A DNA stretch of 64,000 bases from Cubamyces lactineus (taxonomy: Eukaryota; Basidiomycota; Agaricomycetes; Polyporales; Polyporaceae), in assembly GCA_022376465.1 (NCBI GenBank), contig JACDTU010000009.1, positions 124,001 to 188,000 of the forward strand, written 5' to 3'. The translations under genes were made by a program, and so were the position numbers. The notes under the pieces are model-generated. The model was not told the DNA's origin. It saw nothing but the letters and a program-made list of their open reading frames with translations, and did not search any database. The first letter of the stretch is position 1. Every line of letters starts with the position of its first letter. Shown here piece by piece: positions 34,414-46,615 of this stretch.

Positions 34414-35960
34414 GTCGTGTTAGTACGACGATGACTCGGACGTGCACGGGCGCCAACACCGCCGCAGTCAAGCGCCGGGGGGGGGGGGTGCCGGTGAGCG
34501 CTGAGCTCTCTCCCTCGCCGATCGCCATCTTCACGCTCACGATATTGTCAGACGACTTGTCGTGGAGACTACTACTTCGTAGCCCTCAGTACTAATACGC
34601 TGTGCGCAATGATGAAAAGGTCAGTGCAAGATCCTCCAGATGACAGTACTAAAGCAGGTTGAGCTGATCGACCCAAATTCAGAGGGCGGAACGCGAACGT
34701 AGGTACGACTTGCAGCTGATTCAACGACAGGGCCACTGTATGCGTATCAGCTGCGTGAAGAGGGCACGAGCTTGAGAACGTAGCATGCTTGCCGCATGTC
34801 ATGCGATACTCACTGGCAAGACACGGTTCCACGTTTCTCCTTTCGCCCTTATGCTGAATTCCCTATCTCGCACTCCGTGACTCTGTGCTTGTAGGTACGA
34901 GTATGGGTAACTGTGTCTGTACGAAGTCTAGGTTGTCCAAACGTACGAAGGCACCCGAGGGACCCAAACAGGCGAGTATTCATTGAGCTGACCTGGTACG
35001 ATGACTCATCTCATGGATCGATATTTGGCCGGGCAGGGACAAATTTCTGCGAGTTTCACGGAGGTAGCGTCCGTGGTACACGGACGCCAGGCGATAGCGG
35101 ACGTAGACGTCCCGCTCCCTAACATGCCCTCCGCAAAGACCATTCCGATCACTTTGACCATGTCCCAGCCCCACGCCTCACTCCCACCGCGCCCCGAGTT
35201 CATACCGTTCACGGTTGCAAACCTATGTTCATCTCCACCTTGGGACGAGCTCGACTACATGACACATCCTGAACGCAGCGGCTGATTGGTTGACCACCAG
35301 GACGAGCGGTGCCACCTTCTCTGTCCTCCAGGTTTCTGCAATGACAGTTTGGAAGTACACTCATTTCACGTCGCGGACGGTCCCGCCTCACCTATGCTCT
35401 CTCGAGTCGATGGGTCATCCGTAACAGGTACGAACAAGGCTACGTTTCTGCAAGCGTAGCTCTCCTCTGGGACGCTTCACGAAATGTCAAGATTATGCGG
35501 GCTGGCCATCGATATCGGCGCGGAATTCCTCATTAATGACGGGCGAACCATCTCCACCGCGGCGCTGAATGGCCTGGCAGGGCCTTGATTCGCGTCACTC
35601 GAGGTATGGGTGACGGGTCCCTCTTGTACCAGAACTACACCGACCTGCGGTACATACTGCGCCGAACGACACCGATCCGCGGGAACACAGGGCGCAGGCC
35701 CAGCGCAATCTCCTCTGCGACGACTAGTTGATGATATTTCTAGGAGAAAGGTTGCCTTCGGTACGGGCTATGCGTATCATGCGCGAAAATTGGTCTCCCT
35801 TCTACATTGCATGCATCGCCATGCCACGAGCATCGCGCGACCAGCAAAACCGAAGATTACCGCTCTGTGTCGCATCACTCCTCGGCCTTGACATCGCGCC
35901 CATAGCCCACGCTCCCGATGGCGAACACCGTCTCATGGCATTCTACATCCTCCTACGCGT
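34414..35960. other. Region of broken frames, no gene supported
   Basis: Includes a homopolymer of ten G at about 34479-34488. From 35001 one plus frame reads protein-like (VHGRQAIADVDVPLPNMPSA, ITLTMSQPHASLPPRPEFIP) up to a TGA at 35285. More open stretches in the same frame continue to about 35587, broken by stops that could lie in introns. I could not build a closed model. It may be the 5' part of a gene that includes the next feature, or a decayed gene. Confidence 0.35.
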
Positions 35961-36493
35961 AGTTCCATACGGAGTTCTATGGTCGGAGAGCGTCGAATGG
36001 CGCCTTTTCGCTAGGCTCCTACATCACTCACCGATCCCCCTTCTCCACGGCGGTCTTCCCTAGGAAGAACGACCGCGTTTGTGACGTAGAGGGCCTGCAT
36101 GTGCGCCCGTACTTGAGCTTCGTGCTGAAAAATGTGATCGCGGGCGATCTCCGGGATGCTATGCCAGACCGATTCCGTCTGGTAGATGCGGAGACGAGAG
36201 TGCACCACGGCGGCCTACAGCATTCAAAGGACCGGAGGACTGTGCCCCTCCCGACGCCCGACAGGGAGCTAGCCATCATAGTGGGATACCCAGAGCCAGA
36301 GAGAATACCTAACGCCGCTCTTGTCCTCGTTGCGACGGACTCTACCAGCGCGGCAGGTGTTGATGACGCTGAGATCACCGGTACGGTCGTGGGGTACAGG
36401 ATCTTCGATTTGGATCCGGAAGCGAAAGGTCCAGAGGACACAATGGCTTACTGCACACCCATGTCCGAATCTCAGAGGTGGTGTATAACGTGA
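35961..36493 (+). CDS. Exon-like open stretch of unknown protein
   Basis: A plus-strand frame of about 175 codons with good amino-acid balance: FHTEFYGRRASNGAFSLGSY, RVCDVEGLHVRPYLSFVLKN, ELAIIVGYPEPERIPNAALV, DAEITGTVVGYRIFDLDPEA. It begins after a TAG acceptor at about 35960, has no obvious start codon nearby, and ends near a possible donor at about 36478. This looks like an internal exon. Neither neighbour exon nor domain could be assigned; a pseudogene is possible. Stated limits only, as I see no family motif. Confidence 0.35.
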
Positions 36494-37404
36494 GCGTGGA
36501 ACGCGATCATTGAGGACTTGCTCATCATGGTACGACGCTGCTCCTCTGTGTGTATCGTACGGGCATTGGTACTGCTGCTTCCTGCATTTCCTGTAGTCCG
36601 TGTATTGGTCCTCGAATTGCGCCTCTTCTATTTCCGCGTCTAGGAACCCAGGCTTCAATCTTGGTGTCAAGCGATAATGGGCGCGAGTGCAGGGGCCGCG
36701 GTCAGTACTAGGTTTCCCTTGTCCCAGCACTCATACGACTCGGCCCGAGACGCCATCGGAAGTCAATATTCAATGGTGGTCAGGTCGGTGCTCCTTCCTT
36801 CAGATGTCAGCGAAGCAAAATGAGACGGTTGACCCACGTTTACTACTAACTTTAGAGAGTCAAACGTGGGCGCAACTTATACTGCACGTACTGTTGGAAT
36901 ACTTACGAAACCTGCCGGCTTGCGGTGCCGACGTATCGGCATGCTTTGTCATCGCCCTGAAGGTCGCAGAGCCAGCCCCGAAGGTTCTTGTCGCGGCGAA
37001 GACAGCGAAGGTGACGGTGAGCGACCTGGTGAAAAAGATGCGCTCCCGCAGCCCCTCTGATATCAGAACATCCTCCGGTCGAACCACCTAAAGTCCTGCT
37101 CATGTGCCCACTGGGAACGCACCTCTCCACAAATATTCCGAAGCTGAAAAGCCTGCTTCGACGCGGTCTAGTGACTTCCAATGATCATAGAAGCCCAGAT
37201 ATACTGCGCCGGCGCTGATGCACGTCAGGCCGCTCGAACGCCGCTGAACCATCTCTAGCAGCTAAAGACCAGCGGGGAGGCCAGGCTGTTTCAGTTCAGA
37301 GATCCCCTGTTGCAGCGCTCAGCCGTATCGATATCGTCGACCACAACGCAAACCCAGCTCCCTACACAGTTCTCGCGTATATTCGCACCTCCACCACTAC
37401 CATC
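36494..37404. other. Intergenic / promoter of the aldo-keto reductase
   Basis: Mixed short frames. One from 36677 (MGASAGAAVSTRFPLSQHSY) and one ending at 37091 (VAEPAPKVLVAAKTAKVTVS) look protein-like but do not join. The last 100 bases are the promoter and leader of the aldo-keto reductase gene. Confidence 0.4.
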
Positions 37405-39437
37405 ATGGCATTCGCACCCCAGCCCCAGCCCGCGAACGAGCTCGGCCGCTACAGGGTGAGCATCGGTACCTGAGTTTCTATCTGCTGTTCGACTAATGCT
37501 GTGATGCCGCCACCATCAGCTCCTCTCGCCCTCTGCAGGCGGTAAGTGATGTCGCGCGATTGGCGACAACGCGTCTTTGTCTGTGTGCGAGTGAGCTGAT
37601 GGGATGGTGCCATAGTACGCGTGTCCCCGATATGCCTCGGAACTATGTCCCTCGGACAGGCATGGGCCGGTGGTATGGCTGAAGGCACGCGATTCACGCC
37701 GACATGACTGTTTGTGCCTTATACTGAGCGGTCTAGTTTTCAAGGTGTAACGCAGGAGAAGGCCTTCGAGGTAAGACCGAATACAATTGCGAGTCATAGT
37801 AGTAGATATGTGATATGCTGACCATCGCGCTATAGTTTCTGGACAAGTTCTACGACAACGGCGGCAACTTCATCGACACCTCCAACAACTACCAGAATGG
37901 CGAGGTGTGCCCATCGCCATTAAGATTACCGCGCATGTTCCTGGATGTCGAGGGCTGACTGTGCTCGTTATAGAGTGAGACCTACCTTGGGGCTTGGATG
38001 GCGGCCAGAAAGAATCGCGACCAGATCGTGGTCGCGACCAAGTACTCTATTGGCTACCAGGGCCACCGCCAAGACATCAAGCTCAAGGTCAGTCTGCAAC
38101 CTATGTAATCCAGCGTGGTGTTTCGTGGCTGAACAGCATCGGTGTTGCGTAGGTCAACTACCAGGGCAATCACCGGAAGAGCTTGGTCTTGTCGGTGGGT
38201 ATTAGGACCGTTCGAGTTCATGTCCAAGGGCGTGCTGATCCGATGTCGCCTAGGTGGAAGACAGCTTGGCTAAGCTCCAGACGACGTACATCGACATTCT
38301 CTACGTCCACTGGTATGGTACCTGCGAATGCACTATATGCGAGTCTCGCTGACTTGCTGTGACAGGTGGGACTACTCGACCTCCATCCCGGAGGTCATGC
38401 AGGGCCTCGATGCACTTGTCAAGGCGAATAAGGTCCTATACCTCGGCATCTCTGATACCCCCGGTGCGTACTAGGGTGATATCATCTCCCCATAGCCTCT
38501 CACTCAGCAGCGCACCACAGCATGGATCGTCGTCAAAGCCAACGAATACGCTCGCGCCCACGGAATGGCGCAGTTCGTCGTTTGTCAGTGTCCTGCACTA
38601 GCTAACTAGTCCAGACCAGATCTGACCCGACCCAATCCATGCAGATCAAGGCCTGTGGTGCATCGGCACGCGCGACCTTGAGCGGGAGATCGTCCCCATG
38701 TGTCGCGCCGAAGGGATGGGCATCGTGCCCTGGGGCGTGCTCGGCCAGGTGCGGACCCGCTCGCTCGCTAAGCCTCGCAGCTGCATGACATGGATCGGCC
38801 CTTACCTCTGCTGGCAGGGCAAGTACAAGTCCGAGGCGGAGATGAAGGCGCGCACCGCGCCCGTCCGGTACGGGATGCCACAGACGGAGGACGAGAAGCG
38901 CGTCAGCGCCGCGCTCGAGAAAGTCGCGGGCGAGGTCGGCGGCGGCGCGTCGCTCGCATCCGTCGCTATTGCGTGGGCTCTCGCGAAGGTTCCGTACGTC
39001 TTCCCCGTCGTTGGTGGGAGCAACCCGAAGTACCTGGACGACGTGATCAAGGTGCGTCTTTGCCGCATCTGCTGCTGATTCGGAAGGACCCCGCGCGTCC
39101 TAGCGTCCCAGTGTCCGAGTCCCAGTGCGTAGTCGCACCATGGGCGTGCATCTGCGCATTGTCACCGCCCCCTCGCGGGCTCGCACCCGGCCTTCCAGTC
39201 TCTTCTCCCGCAGGGTGGTCTGGCTCATCAGGTTCTCTGATACAGGGCCTCGCGATCGCTCTCACGCCAGAGCAGATACAGACCCTTGAGGCGTCCGCGC
39301 CCTTCGCGCCTGGGTTCCCATACAGCTTGTTCGGGTTCGACCCAGCCCAGGGCGACGGACAGCCCCACTACATGGTCAGCTCCGCGGGCTGGGTCAAGTA
39401 TGTCAAGGCCCCCGCTCCGATTGCGCCCGGGCCGTGA
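37405..39437 (+). CDS. Aryl-alcohol dehydrogenase-type aldo-keto reductase
   Basis: A gene with about ten exons, giving a product of roughly 380 residues. Signs of the AAD/norsolorinic-acid-reductase group of aldo-keto reductases: [19 protein letters not shown], then [20 protein letters not shown] with catalytic Asp and Tyr. Next are [14 protein letters not shown] with catalytic Lys, [20 protein letters not shown] with catalytic His, [11 protein letters not shown], and [20 protein letters not shown] of the NADPH pocket. Introns of 50-70 bases interrupt the frame repeatedly, one with acceptor CAAG at about 37744. Known role of the group: NADPH-dependent reduction of aromatic aldehydes; in wood-decay fungi it is linked to lignin-derived aryl aldehydes and redox cycling. 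The start ATG follows AAC-rich leader sequence and matches the family N-terminus. Substrate is inference. Confidence 0.9.
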
Positions 39438-40935
39438 ACGCGGGAACATCTACAACATCTGAACGGACGAGGGAACTTGAGGAACAAAGGAACGAACGTG
39501 GGCGAACTCTGTGTCTTTGCGAGGTTTGTGCCCCTGGACGTCTGCTGGACTGAAGTCGAAGGATCAACATTCAATTGGGAGGGATGGCGCGTGCTGATGG
39601 AGAGCGTGTGCGCGTTCTGGTCGGCCAGCCACTAGGAGCTGCCTGTGTGTAACCGTTGTACAGTGAATATCCATAGCAGTGTCGCAAGAAACCGTTTTGT
39701 AGAATCCCCGACTATTAGTCACTTTGAAGTATACTCAGGCCTGTCGGAGCTCTTCAACCTGAACGTTGTTGGACACTGGCAGAAGCTAGAATACGGTCTT
39801 GCGAGCATCCCGGTCAGGAAGCGGGCCGCGAATCTATACCTGTCAGATGCTCCGAGCCTTTGCCCATTTCCGTCGCGGGATGGTGCGAGCGAGCGACACG
39901 GGTACTCTTCTGACTTTGAGTTGGAATGCTGGCTCTTGCGTCTACAAACTGCGCGTCCCCTCGTACGACCGTACCGACGTCAGGTGACTCTCACTGCTTA
40001 ACGTTCAGGCCACTCGTTCAGTCGTACTCCGAATGCAAACATCCTCGATGGGAAACAACCATGGTACCGCTCGCCCGAAGCTATTGTTAGGCCCAGACTA
40101 TCTCGCGGTGTCATCGCACTTGTACTAAGTAGGAGAAGCTGCAAGTAGCCTCCTGGTACTAATTCATCTCATTGTAAGTACTGTGAGATGGAATCACAGC
40201 GTGACTGCGTATCAACTTCGCGCTCATTCTCGCGATCCGTTCACCTTCTCCAGATATCCAAACAATCTCGCGGTAGAGCCCAGACATGCCCCGGGCCCTT
40301 GATTGACGGGCTCCCACAGATGTTGCATGCGCCAGCGTGAGGGTGGGATATCATGAGGGATTCGACCCGCTCGAGGTCAATGGCCGTCGTCCATCGCGCC
40401 GCCCATCGTCTTCGTGATGATGGATGGTCTCAATCGTGTAATTTGGGAGATGCCACGGCGCTGCGCCCAGTGTGTTCTGTATGCCAAAGCGGAGTGATAT
40501 ATGTACGTATACCACACAGCGGGTCCCCCTGTCAGATTCCTTATATCTGTGAACACCTTGTGCGACGCCGGCGCCGCAGGCCCGCAGCGGCTCAGACGTA
40601 AGATCTTGAGACTCGACGGTTCGCGGGACGCCGCGCCCAAAGTACGCGGTGGAGGGCCACATTGACACTGGCAGGCCGAGCGGGCGCGATGATGCTATGG
40701 TTGTAAAGTAAATATATAAAAGGCAGATCAAACGTTACACAGTCCGCGCACCAACATACATGGTACAACCACATCACCAGCATACAGCTGGTACTAGACA
40801 CATCCGTACAGGCGTAAGGGGCAACGTGAAGAGGCCCACTGGGGGGAGGGAGTTGATTAAGGAGAGGGTGTAACAGCAGCGCCGACAGCCATCATACCAG
40901 AGCACGAGCGGACCAGGGCGTTCCGTCGTGATCAC
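39438..40935. other. Intergenic, 1.5 kb, nothing recognised
   Basis: Between the convergent aldo-keto reductase and the first membrane-protein gene. Short frames only. An A/T-rich patch at about 40700-40730 lies in the likely 3' end of the membrane-protein gene. Confidence 0.5.
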
Positions 40936-42383
40936 TTAAACCTGTTCGTCGGCGAGCGACGAGGACGGGGAACGCTTGAGGGAGAGCTTCTCGGTCCGCG
41001 CCTTCTCCGCGGCGGCCTTCTTGGACGGCATGTCGAGGTCGCTCGGGGCGAAGACGACGGCGGAGAGGGACGTGTTCGTCTGCGCGGTCGGCTCGGTACC
41101 GGTGCGGGTTGCGAACGCGAGCGTCGTCTTGCGACTCGTGTAGTAGTTGTCGCGCTGCGTGAAGCCCTTGTTGACGGCGTAAATGATCATCGTTGGCACG
41201 ATACCCTTTGTTGCCGCACATGCGTATGAGTAAACGGACGCTGGGACGAGGAGATAGCAGGTAGGAGACTGACCGTGATCTGGGGCACAATCTCGTAGAG
41301 GATATACATGGCGTTCAGGCCTCCGATACCATCACCGGGCGCGATACGGAAGAGTATGAACTCCGTAAGCTTGGTGGCGGAGATGAGCGCACCAGACTCG
41401 ACAATGAGGAGGATGACGCGGTTGTAGCGGCCGCTCGACTCCACGCCCATCACGCGCTGAGTGCGCATGGACACATACCTGACCGCAGCGGACGGGGAAC
41501 ACGGATTGTGGTCAGACTCTTATCATTTCGCAGTATAGCGCCCTCTAACGGAGATCTCACCAGATACGGGACGCAATGACAGCCGTGACGCAGACGTTCG
41601 TGGCCATGGAAATGGAGAACATGGCCGTCCCCCAGCGCACCATTTCGGGACCGTCGGGGTGCGGGAGCAGCCACTGCGAGACGGCGCCATATCCGACGAC
41701 TTAGAACGAAAGCCATAGCTATGTTAGCCACACGATGGACGATATTAACGACAAAGTGCAGACTCACCGAATTCGGAGATACACATCAGGAACGGAAGGA
41801 GGGCATACCAGTAGTTCTTGCCCCAGACGACGTACAGCCGCCAGACGACGACCAGGTCACCGGTGAACATCTGTTTCCGGAGGATATGTCATGAGCGCGG
41901 AGTGACTTTAAGGGTATAGTGTGATGCGCCACGTACGGTGGTGATGTAGAGATAGTCCTTGGCCATGTTCACACGGAGCCAGACGCTGGAGAAGTACGCG
42001 ATGGGTCCGATGGTGTCGCGGTAGACGATGAAGCCTTGGATGAGACGAGTAAGACCGAGCGACATGTGTCCCGAGGCGAGCAAGTACCTAACAAGCGGGG
42101 AGCGGACGATGTTAGCGGGGAAGCGGTATAACGCACAGAGCAGATCGTCCTCACAGCAAAATCAGACAGGATGTGGTGAACTTGTTGATACCCTCCTTGC
42201 GCTTCTGGTAAATTGTATGCATGGACATGCCAAACAGCAGGGTATACAATCCTGGTGCGGTCATCAGCGAAGTCGTACAAGAGAAATGGAAACGCAACTA
42301 GAAGGTGGCTTACCCCAGAAGAAGGACTCGAGCCAACTTCCGATGAGGTATGCCTCATCGATGGGGAAGTCTGGGACGGCCAT
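40936..42383 (-). CDS. Multi-pass membrane protein, tandem copy A
   Basis: The ATG at 42383 gives MAVPDFPIDEAYLIGSWLES followed by FFWG at the first splice site. Later exons read LYTLLFGMSMHTIYQKRKEG, LLASGHMSLGLTRLIQGFIV, VVWRLYVVWGKNYWYALLPF, SISMATNVCVTAVIASRIWY, NRVILLIVESGALISATKLT and ILYEIVPQITGIVPTMIIYA. About seven hydrophobic segments are visible, then a cytosolic tail with KKAAAEKARTEKLSLKRS and a final EQV. The exon order and spacing are shared with copy B. This is a mushroom-type family of seven-span proteins for which I know no proven function; a receptor- or transporter-like role is only a guess. The stop is TAA at 40936-40938. Exon borders inside are approximate. Confidence is high that it is a gene. 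Confidence 0.85.
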
Positions 42384-43553
42384 TGCTGGGGGAGGAGGAG
42401 GAGTACGATAGCTGTAGGGGTCTGATGGGCACCGAAAGGGCCACGGCTGCAGAGGGCCTTAAGAGGAGGACCAGACGACATTGCATCAGGCCGCGCTCGA
42501 ATGGGTAGGGACAGGAACCAGGTAGGAACTGCGGGTCATGCGCCCCGCGCAGGCGTCGAGGCGAGCGTCACGATCCTACCGGACGACAGAACCTTGCTGG
42601 GTGAGTCCGACCGTAGATCTATTCAGAATTGACATAACCTGTGCTCGTGGGGATTGCTCCCGCCGGTGACGCCGATGGGAGCGTGCTGAGACGCCTTCCT
42701 CGACGGTAGATCAGCACATCGCAGTTGCGCATCATCAATCTCCTTATCTGCACGGGAATTCCCTACCCTTTAGGTCCTTGCTGATCTCGCTGTCGCACTG
42801 TGCGTTCAGGGCAACCAGCGATAGAAGCTGTGACTTTGTGTTAATTAACACCCAACCTCCGGGGAACGGGATGCCGTAATGCATCGCGCCCAGCCTTGGC
42901 TGCGTTGCGGGGTTGAGACAGTCGTATCCGGTCAGCGTTTCTGGGGATGGTTAATCGTCGTAGCATTGAGCACAGAGGAAAGGCAACCGTGCGACGGAAT
43001 GTTGTCGACGAAGCCACCGGTGAACGACTAACGTTAGATTGCCACCGAGAAAACGTAGGCGACGTGGCATAGTGGATAGGTAACGGAGGTGACGACACGG
43101 ATAACGCTGCTCTGGTTACACCTTCTGGTCGAGGGCCGGGAAGGAGCTAGTGACAAGGTTGCCGGGTGGCCCGTTCAAGCTGCGCAGGCACACGAGAAGT
43201 TGTTTCATAGGCAAGTCGGACAGCCGAGAACCGCGGGCGCGTGTTAGGGCTGGACGTCGTCAACCATCCTATACGTTTGGGCGATGCCACTACTACCACC
43301 GTACGTTGCGTGTAAATCTAGTATGGCACATGTGTGAGATCCTTTTTTCTAAAGGGCGGCCACCTACCAATGATCGCATCGTACAATCATCATCAACAAA
43401 AGAACGCACTCGCGAAACATAAGGAGCATCACCTATCCTAATCGCGTCAGGACTCAGCGGAGCCCAGGGATCTCAAAGGAAGGCCGGTCACGTCAGCGAC
43501 GCCCGCGTCGGAAAACGATAAATAAAGTGTGAGAAAATGCAAGAACTACCCCG
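42384..43553. other. Spacer between tandem copies A and B
   Basis: About 1.2 kb that must hold the promoter of copy A and the 3' end of copy B. Short frames without motifs. Confidence 0.5.
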
Positions 43554-44983
43554 TTATACCTGCTCGACCCCGAGAGACGAGGAGGATGAGAGCTTGAGGG
43601 AAAGCTTCTCGGTCCGACCCTTCTCCGCAGCAGCGTTCTTGGACGACACGTCGAGGTCACTAGGGGCAAAGGCAACAGCAGAGAGCGAGGCGTTGGTGTG
43701 ACCAGTTGGTTCGGTCCTGGTCCCGGTCGCGAAAGCCAGCGTCGCTCCATGGTCGGTATAGTAGTCATCTCGCCGGGTATAACCATGATTAACGGCATAG
43801 ATAATCATGGTTGGAACGATGCCCTGTTGTTGCCAATCGCAGAGATGAGCAGATGCACAACGAGGTGGAGAGGTAAAAACCGGCGCACAGTCATTTGCGG
43901 CACGATCTCGTAGATGATGTACATGGCATTCAAACCCCCGACACCGTCGCCGGGCGCAATGTTGTAGAGCACGAATTCTGTGAGCTTCGTGGCGGATATG
44001 AGCGCCCCAGACTCGATAAGGAGGATGATAACGCGGTTGTAGCGACCGTCGGAATCCACGCCCATCACGCGCTTGGTACGCATGGACACGTACCTGGCCA
44101 CATTCAACGCGAGAACAGTCAGTTGTCCGCTGCCCTCCCACGTAAAAGATGTCTGAACGGCAGCTAGATGCTCACCAAATCCGGGCTGCGATGACGCCAG
44201 TGACTAAGACATTTGTAGCCATGGATATGACATACATGGCCGTTCCCCAGCGGACCATCTCTGGGCCGTCAGGATGAGGGAGCAGCCATTGGGACACAGC
44301 GCCGTATCCAACGACTAAGAACGTCAACCACAACCGGATTAGTTGAGCGACGAAGTCAAAATAGACGTGCACTCACCGAATTCGGAGACACACATCAAGA
44401 ATGGAAGAATGGCGTACCACATATTCTTGCCCCACACAACATACAACCGCCACACAACGACCACGTCACCGGTGAACATCTACCCACACGGAGGCGATTG
44501 GTCAGACTGACTAAGGTTCATTCATCTGCATGGTGAGCGGCTTACGGTGGCGATGTACAGGTAATCCTTGGCCATGTTCACGCGAATCCATACACTAGAA
44601 AAGTACGTGATAGGATCAATAGTGTCGCGGTAGATGATGAAGCCCTGAATGAGACGGGTAAGGCCGAGCGACATGTGTCCCGTAGCAAGCATGTACCTAG
44701 TCAAACCAAGGGACATGAGCAGGGAAGCACACGGGGAAGGGACGGTTACACTCACAGCAGCACCAAACAGAAGGTAGTGAACTTGTTGATGCCCTCCTTG
44801 CGCTTCTTGTAAATTGTATGCATAGACATGGCGAAGAGGAGAGTATACAATCCTTGAGCATAGCGCGTTAGCCGAACGTTGAAGGGGAATTCACTTCTGC
44901 ACAGGTAGCTTACCCCAGAAGAAGGACTCGAGCCAGCTCCCGATAAGGTACGCCTCATCGATAGGAAAGTTCGGGACTGCCAT
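43554..44983 (-). CDS. Multi-pass membrane protein, tandem copy B
   Basis: The close paralogue of copy A, in the same orientation. The ATG at 44983 opens MAVPNFPIDEAYLIGSWLES. Following exons carry KRKEGINKFTTFCLVLL, MLATGHMSLGLTRLIQGFII, FLVVGYGAVSQWLLPHPDGP, YVISMATNVLVTGVIAARIW, RYNRVIILLIESGALISATK and MYIIYEIVPQMT. The tail KNAAAEKGRTEKLSLKLS ends in VEQV at a TAA (43554-43556). Differences from copy A are mostly conservative, while the intron positions match, so this is a fairly recent duplication with both copies kept under selection. As for copy A, about seven spans and unknown function. Confidence 0.85.
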
Positions 44984-45907
44984 GTCTGAGGAGTAGCTGC
45001 AGGGGTCTGTCGAGCGCCGACAAAGACACAGCCGCCGCCTCCGTCCTTAAAAGAGAGTCGATATTGCATCGTATTGGGCCGTATAGCTTGGATCTCCAGC
45101 CCCGCAGGCGACACGGGCGCACACGGCCCCGCAGTGCGACCGTATCCCCCGCATTCCTGTGTTTGAGACGAAGAACCCCTGGGGATGTTGGAATCATGGG
45201 CGGCGCAACGGATTGGACGAGCGGCGGGATCTTCCTGCGGGAGTGAACCTCGCTGAAGCGTCGGTGACGTCGATGCGCGAACTGAGACGACTTCTCTCGG
45301 GCAGAAGGCCCACTGCGGGAAGAACACGGTGCAGCGTACAGACGAGCTGGGACACGTTCTCTAGGTTTGCACGGTAATCAACCACCCAGCTGATGCGGCG
45401 GAAACGTGCGTGCTATAGCGAGACCTGGTGACCTAGGAGAAGCTGAGATGAGCAACATTTTCGTGGATCGACGCACCTAGTAGCCCGGGACGTCGTACCG
45501 TGATATGACACATTCCCTGTGCTGCATCACGGGTGAACGCTGGTAGCCCTCAGGACCATTTACTGCAACATCAAATACAAACCAAGACAACACCGAGTAC
45601 AGGGCTGTACAGAGGATGGTATCAAGTCGATGTTCGATGATTGCGGCCGAGCTTGAACAAGTTGAACCTGCCAGCGGAGCTTGAACTAGCCTGCCGCGGC
45701 GGAAATGGGCCGTAACACATGTGACTTTCAGCCTGTCATCGCTCCGGCCACCAACATGATGTTGATGCTTTGAAAACCGTACCGCAGCGGCGGGAACACA
45801 TCGACGAGGTGACTATGAACTGTTTTTGCGACACGTATATATCATATCAGCCATGGCACTTCATCCACCAACATGCACAGCATAGCAAATAACATACAGA
45901 CACATTC
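44984..45907. other. Spacer between copies B and C
   Basis: Promoter side of copy B (first 100 bases) and downstream of the copy C relic. No gene supported. Confidence 0.5.
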
Positions 45908-46615
45908 TCAAATGCACAACTTGGGCCGGGCCGTTAGCGCTTTGGCAGCGAACACGTAGTAGTCGTCCCGCTGCGTGAATCCTTGGAGGACAGAATAGAT
46001 GATTATGGTTGGTACAACGCCCTGTGATTATTCAAGTGCATGATCAGATGAAGCGCGGAGATGCAGCAAAGGAAACATGCGCACAGTCATCTGTGGGACG
46101 ATCTCATACAGGATGTACGTGGCGTTGAGACCACCGACGCCGCTGTCGGGCGCGATGTTGAAGAGCGTAAACTCCGTGAGCTTCGTGGCGGAGATGATCG
46201 CGCCAGACTTGACGATGAGGAGGTTGACGCGGTTGTAGCGGCTGTTCGACTCCACACCCATCGCGCGCCGGGTGCGCACCGACACATACCTGGTTAGAGG
46301 GAAAGCGATTGCAAGAATGATCAGACTTCCAGAACCCTTAGGGCCCTATTCCGGCGCAGAGAGCATAACCAGGATGGAGTTATACTCGCCGGATGCGAGC
46401 TGCGATGATGGCCGTGACGAAGATGTTCGTGGCCATAGATATGGTGAACATGATCATGCCCCCAACCAACTGAAACATCCGTAAGTGTAGTTAAGTATGG
46501 GACCAGGTTGACAGCCATAGAGACGTGAGGCTATAGCCACCGGGGGGGGGGGGACGCTCTTCCCGGATGACTGACCTTTGCTGATTCCATACCCAAAAGT
46601 AGCATTGTCTTAGGA
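45908..46615 (-). pseudogene. Truncated third copy of the membrane-protein family
   Basis: Reads like the C-terminal half of copies A and B: GMIMFTISMATNIFVTAIIA, MSVRTRRAMGVESNSRYNRV, LLIVKSGAIISATKLTEFTL, ATYILYEIVPQMT and TIIIYSVLQGFTQRDDYYVF. A weak trace of the preceding exon (FGYGISK-like) sits near 46580-46600. Everything corresponding to the first half, start codon included, is missing. The cytosolic tail is cut to about 14 residues, ending at TGA 45908-45910, instead of the long charged tail. The middle frames are still open, so it is either a young relic or a shortened gene with an unseen new start. Pseudogene is more likely. Confidence 0.7.

Noticed and set aside
34479..46554. Runs of ten and thirteen G (about 34479 and 46542)
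   Set aside because: Simple homopolymers, probably slippage products. No wider G4-type pattern or gene context.
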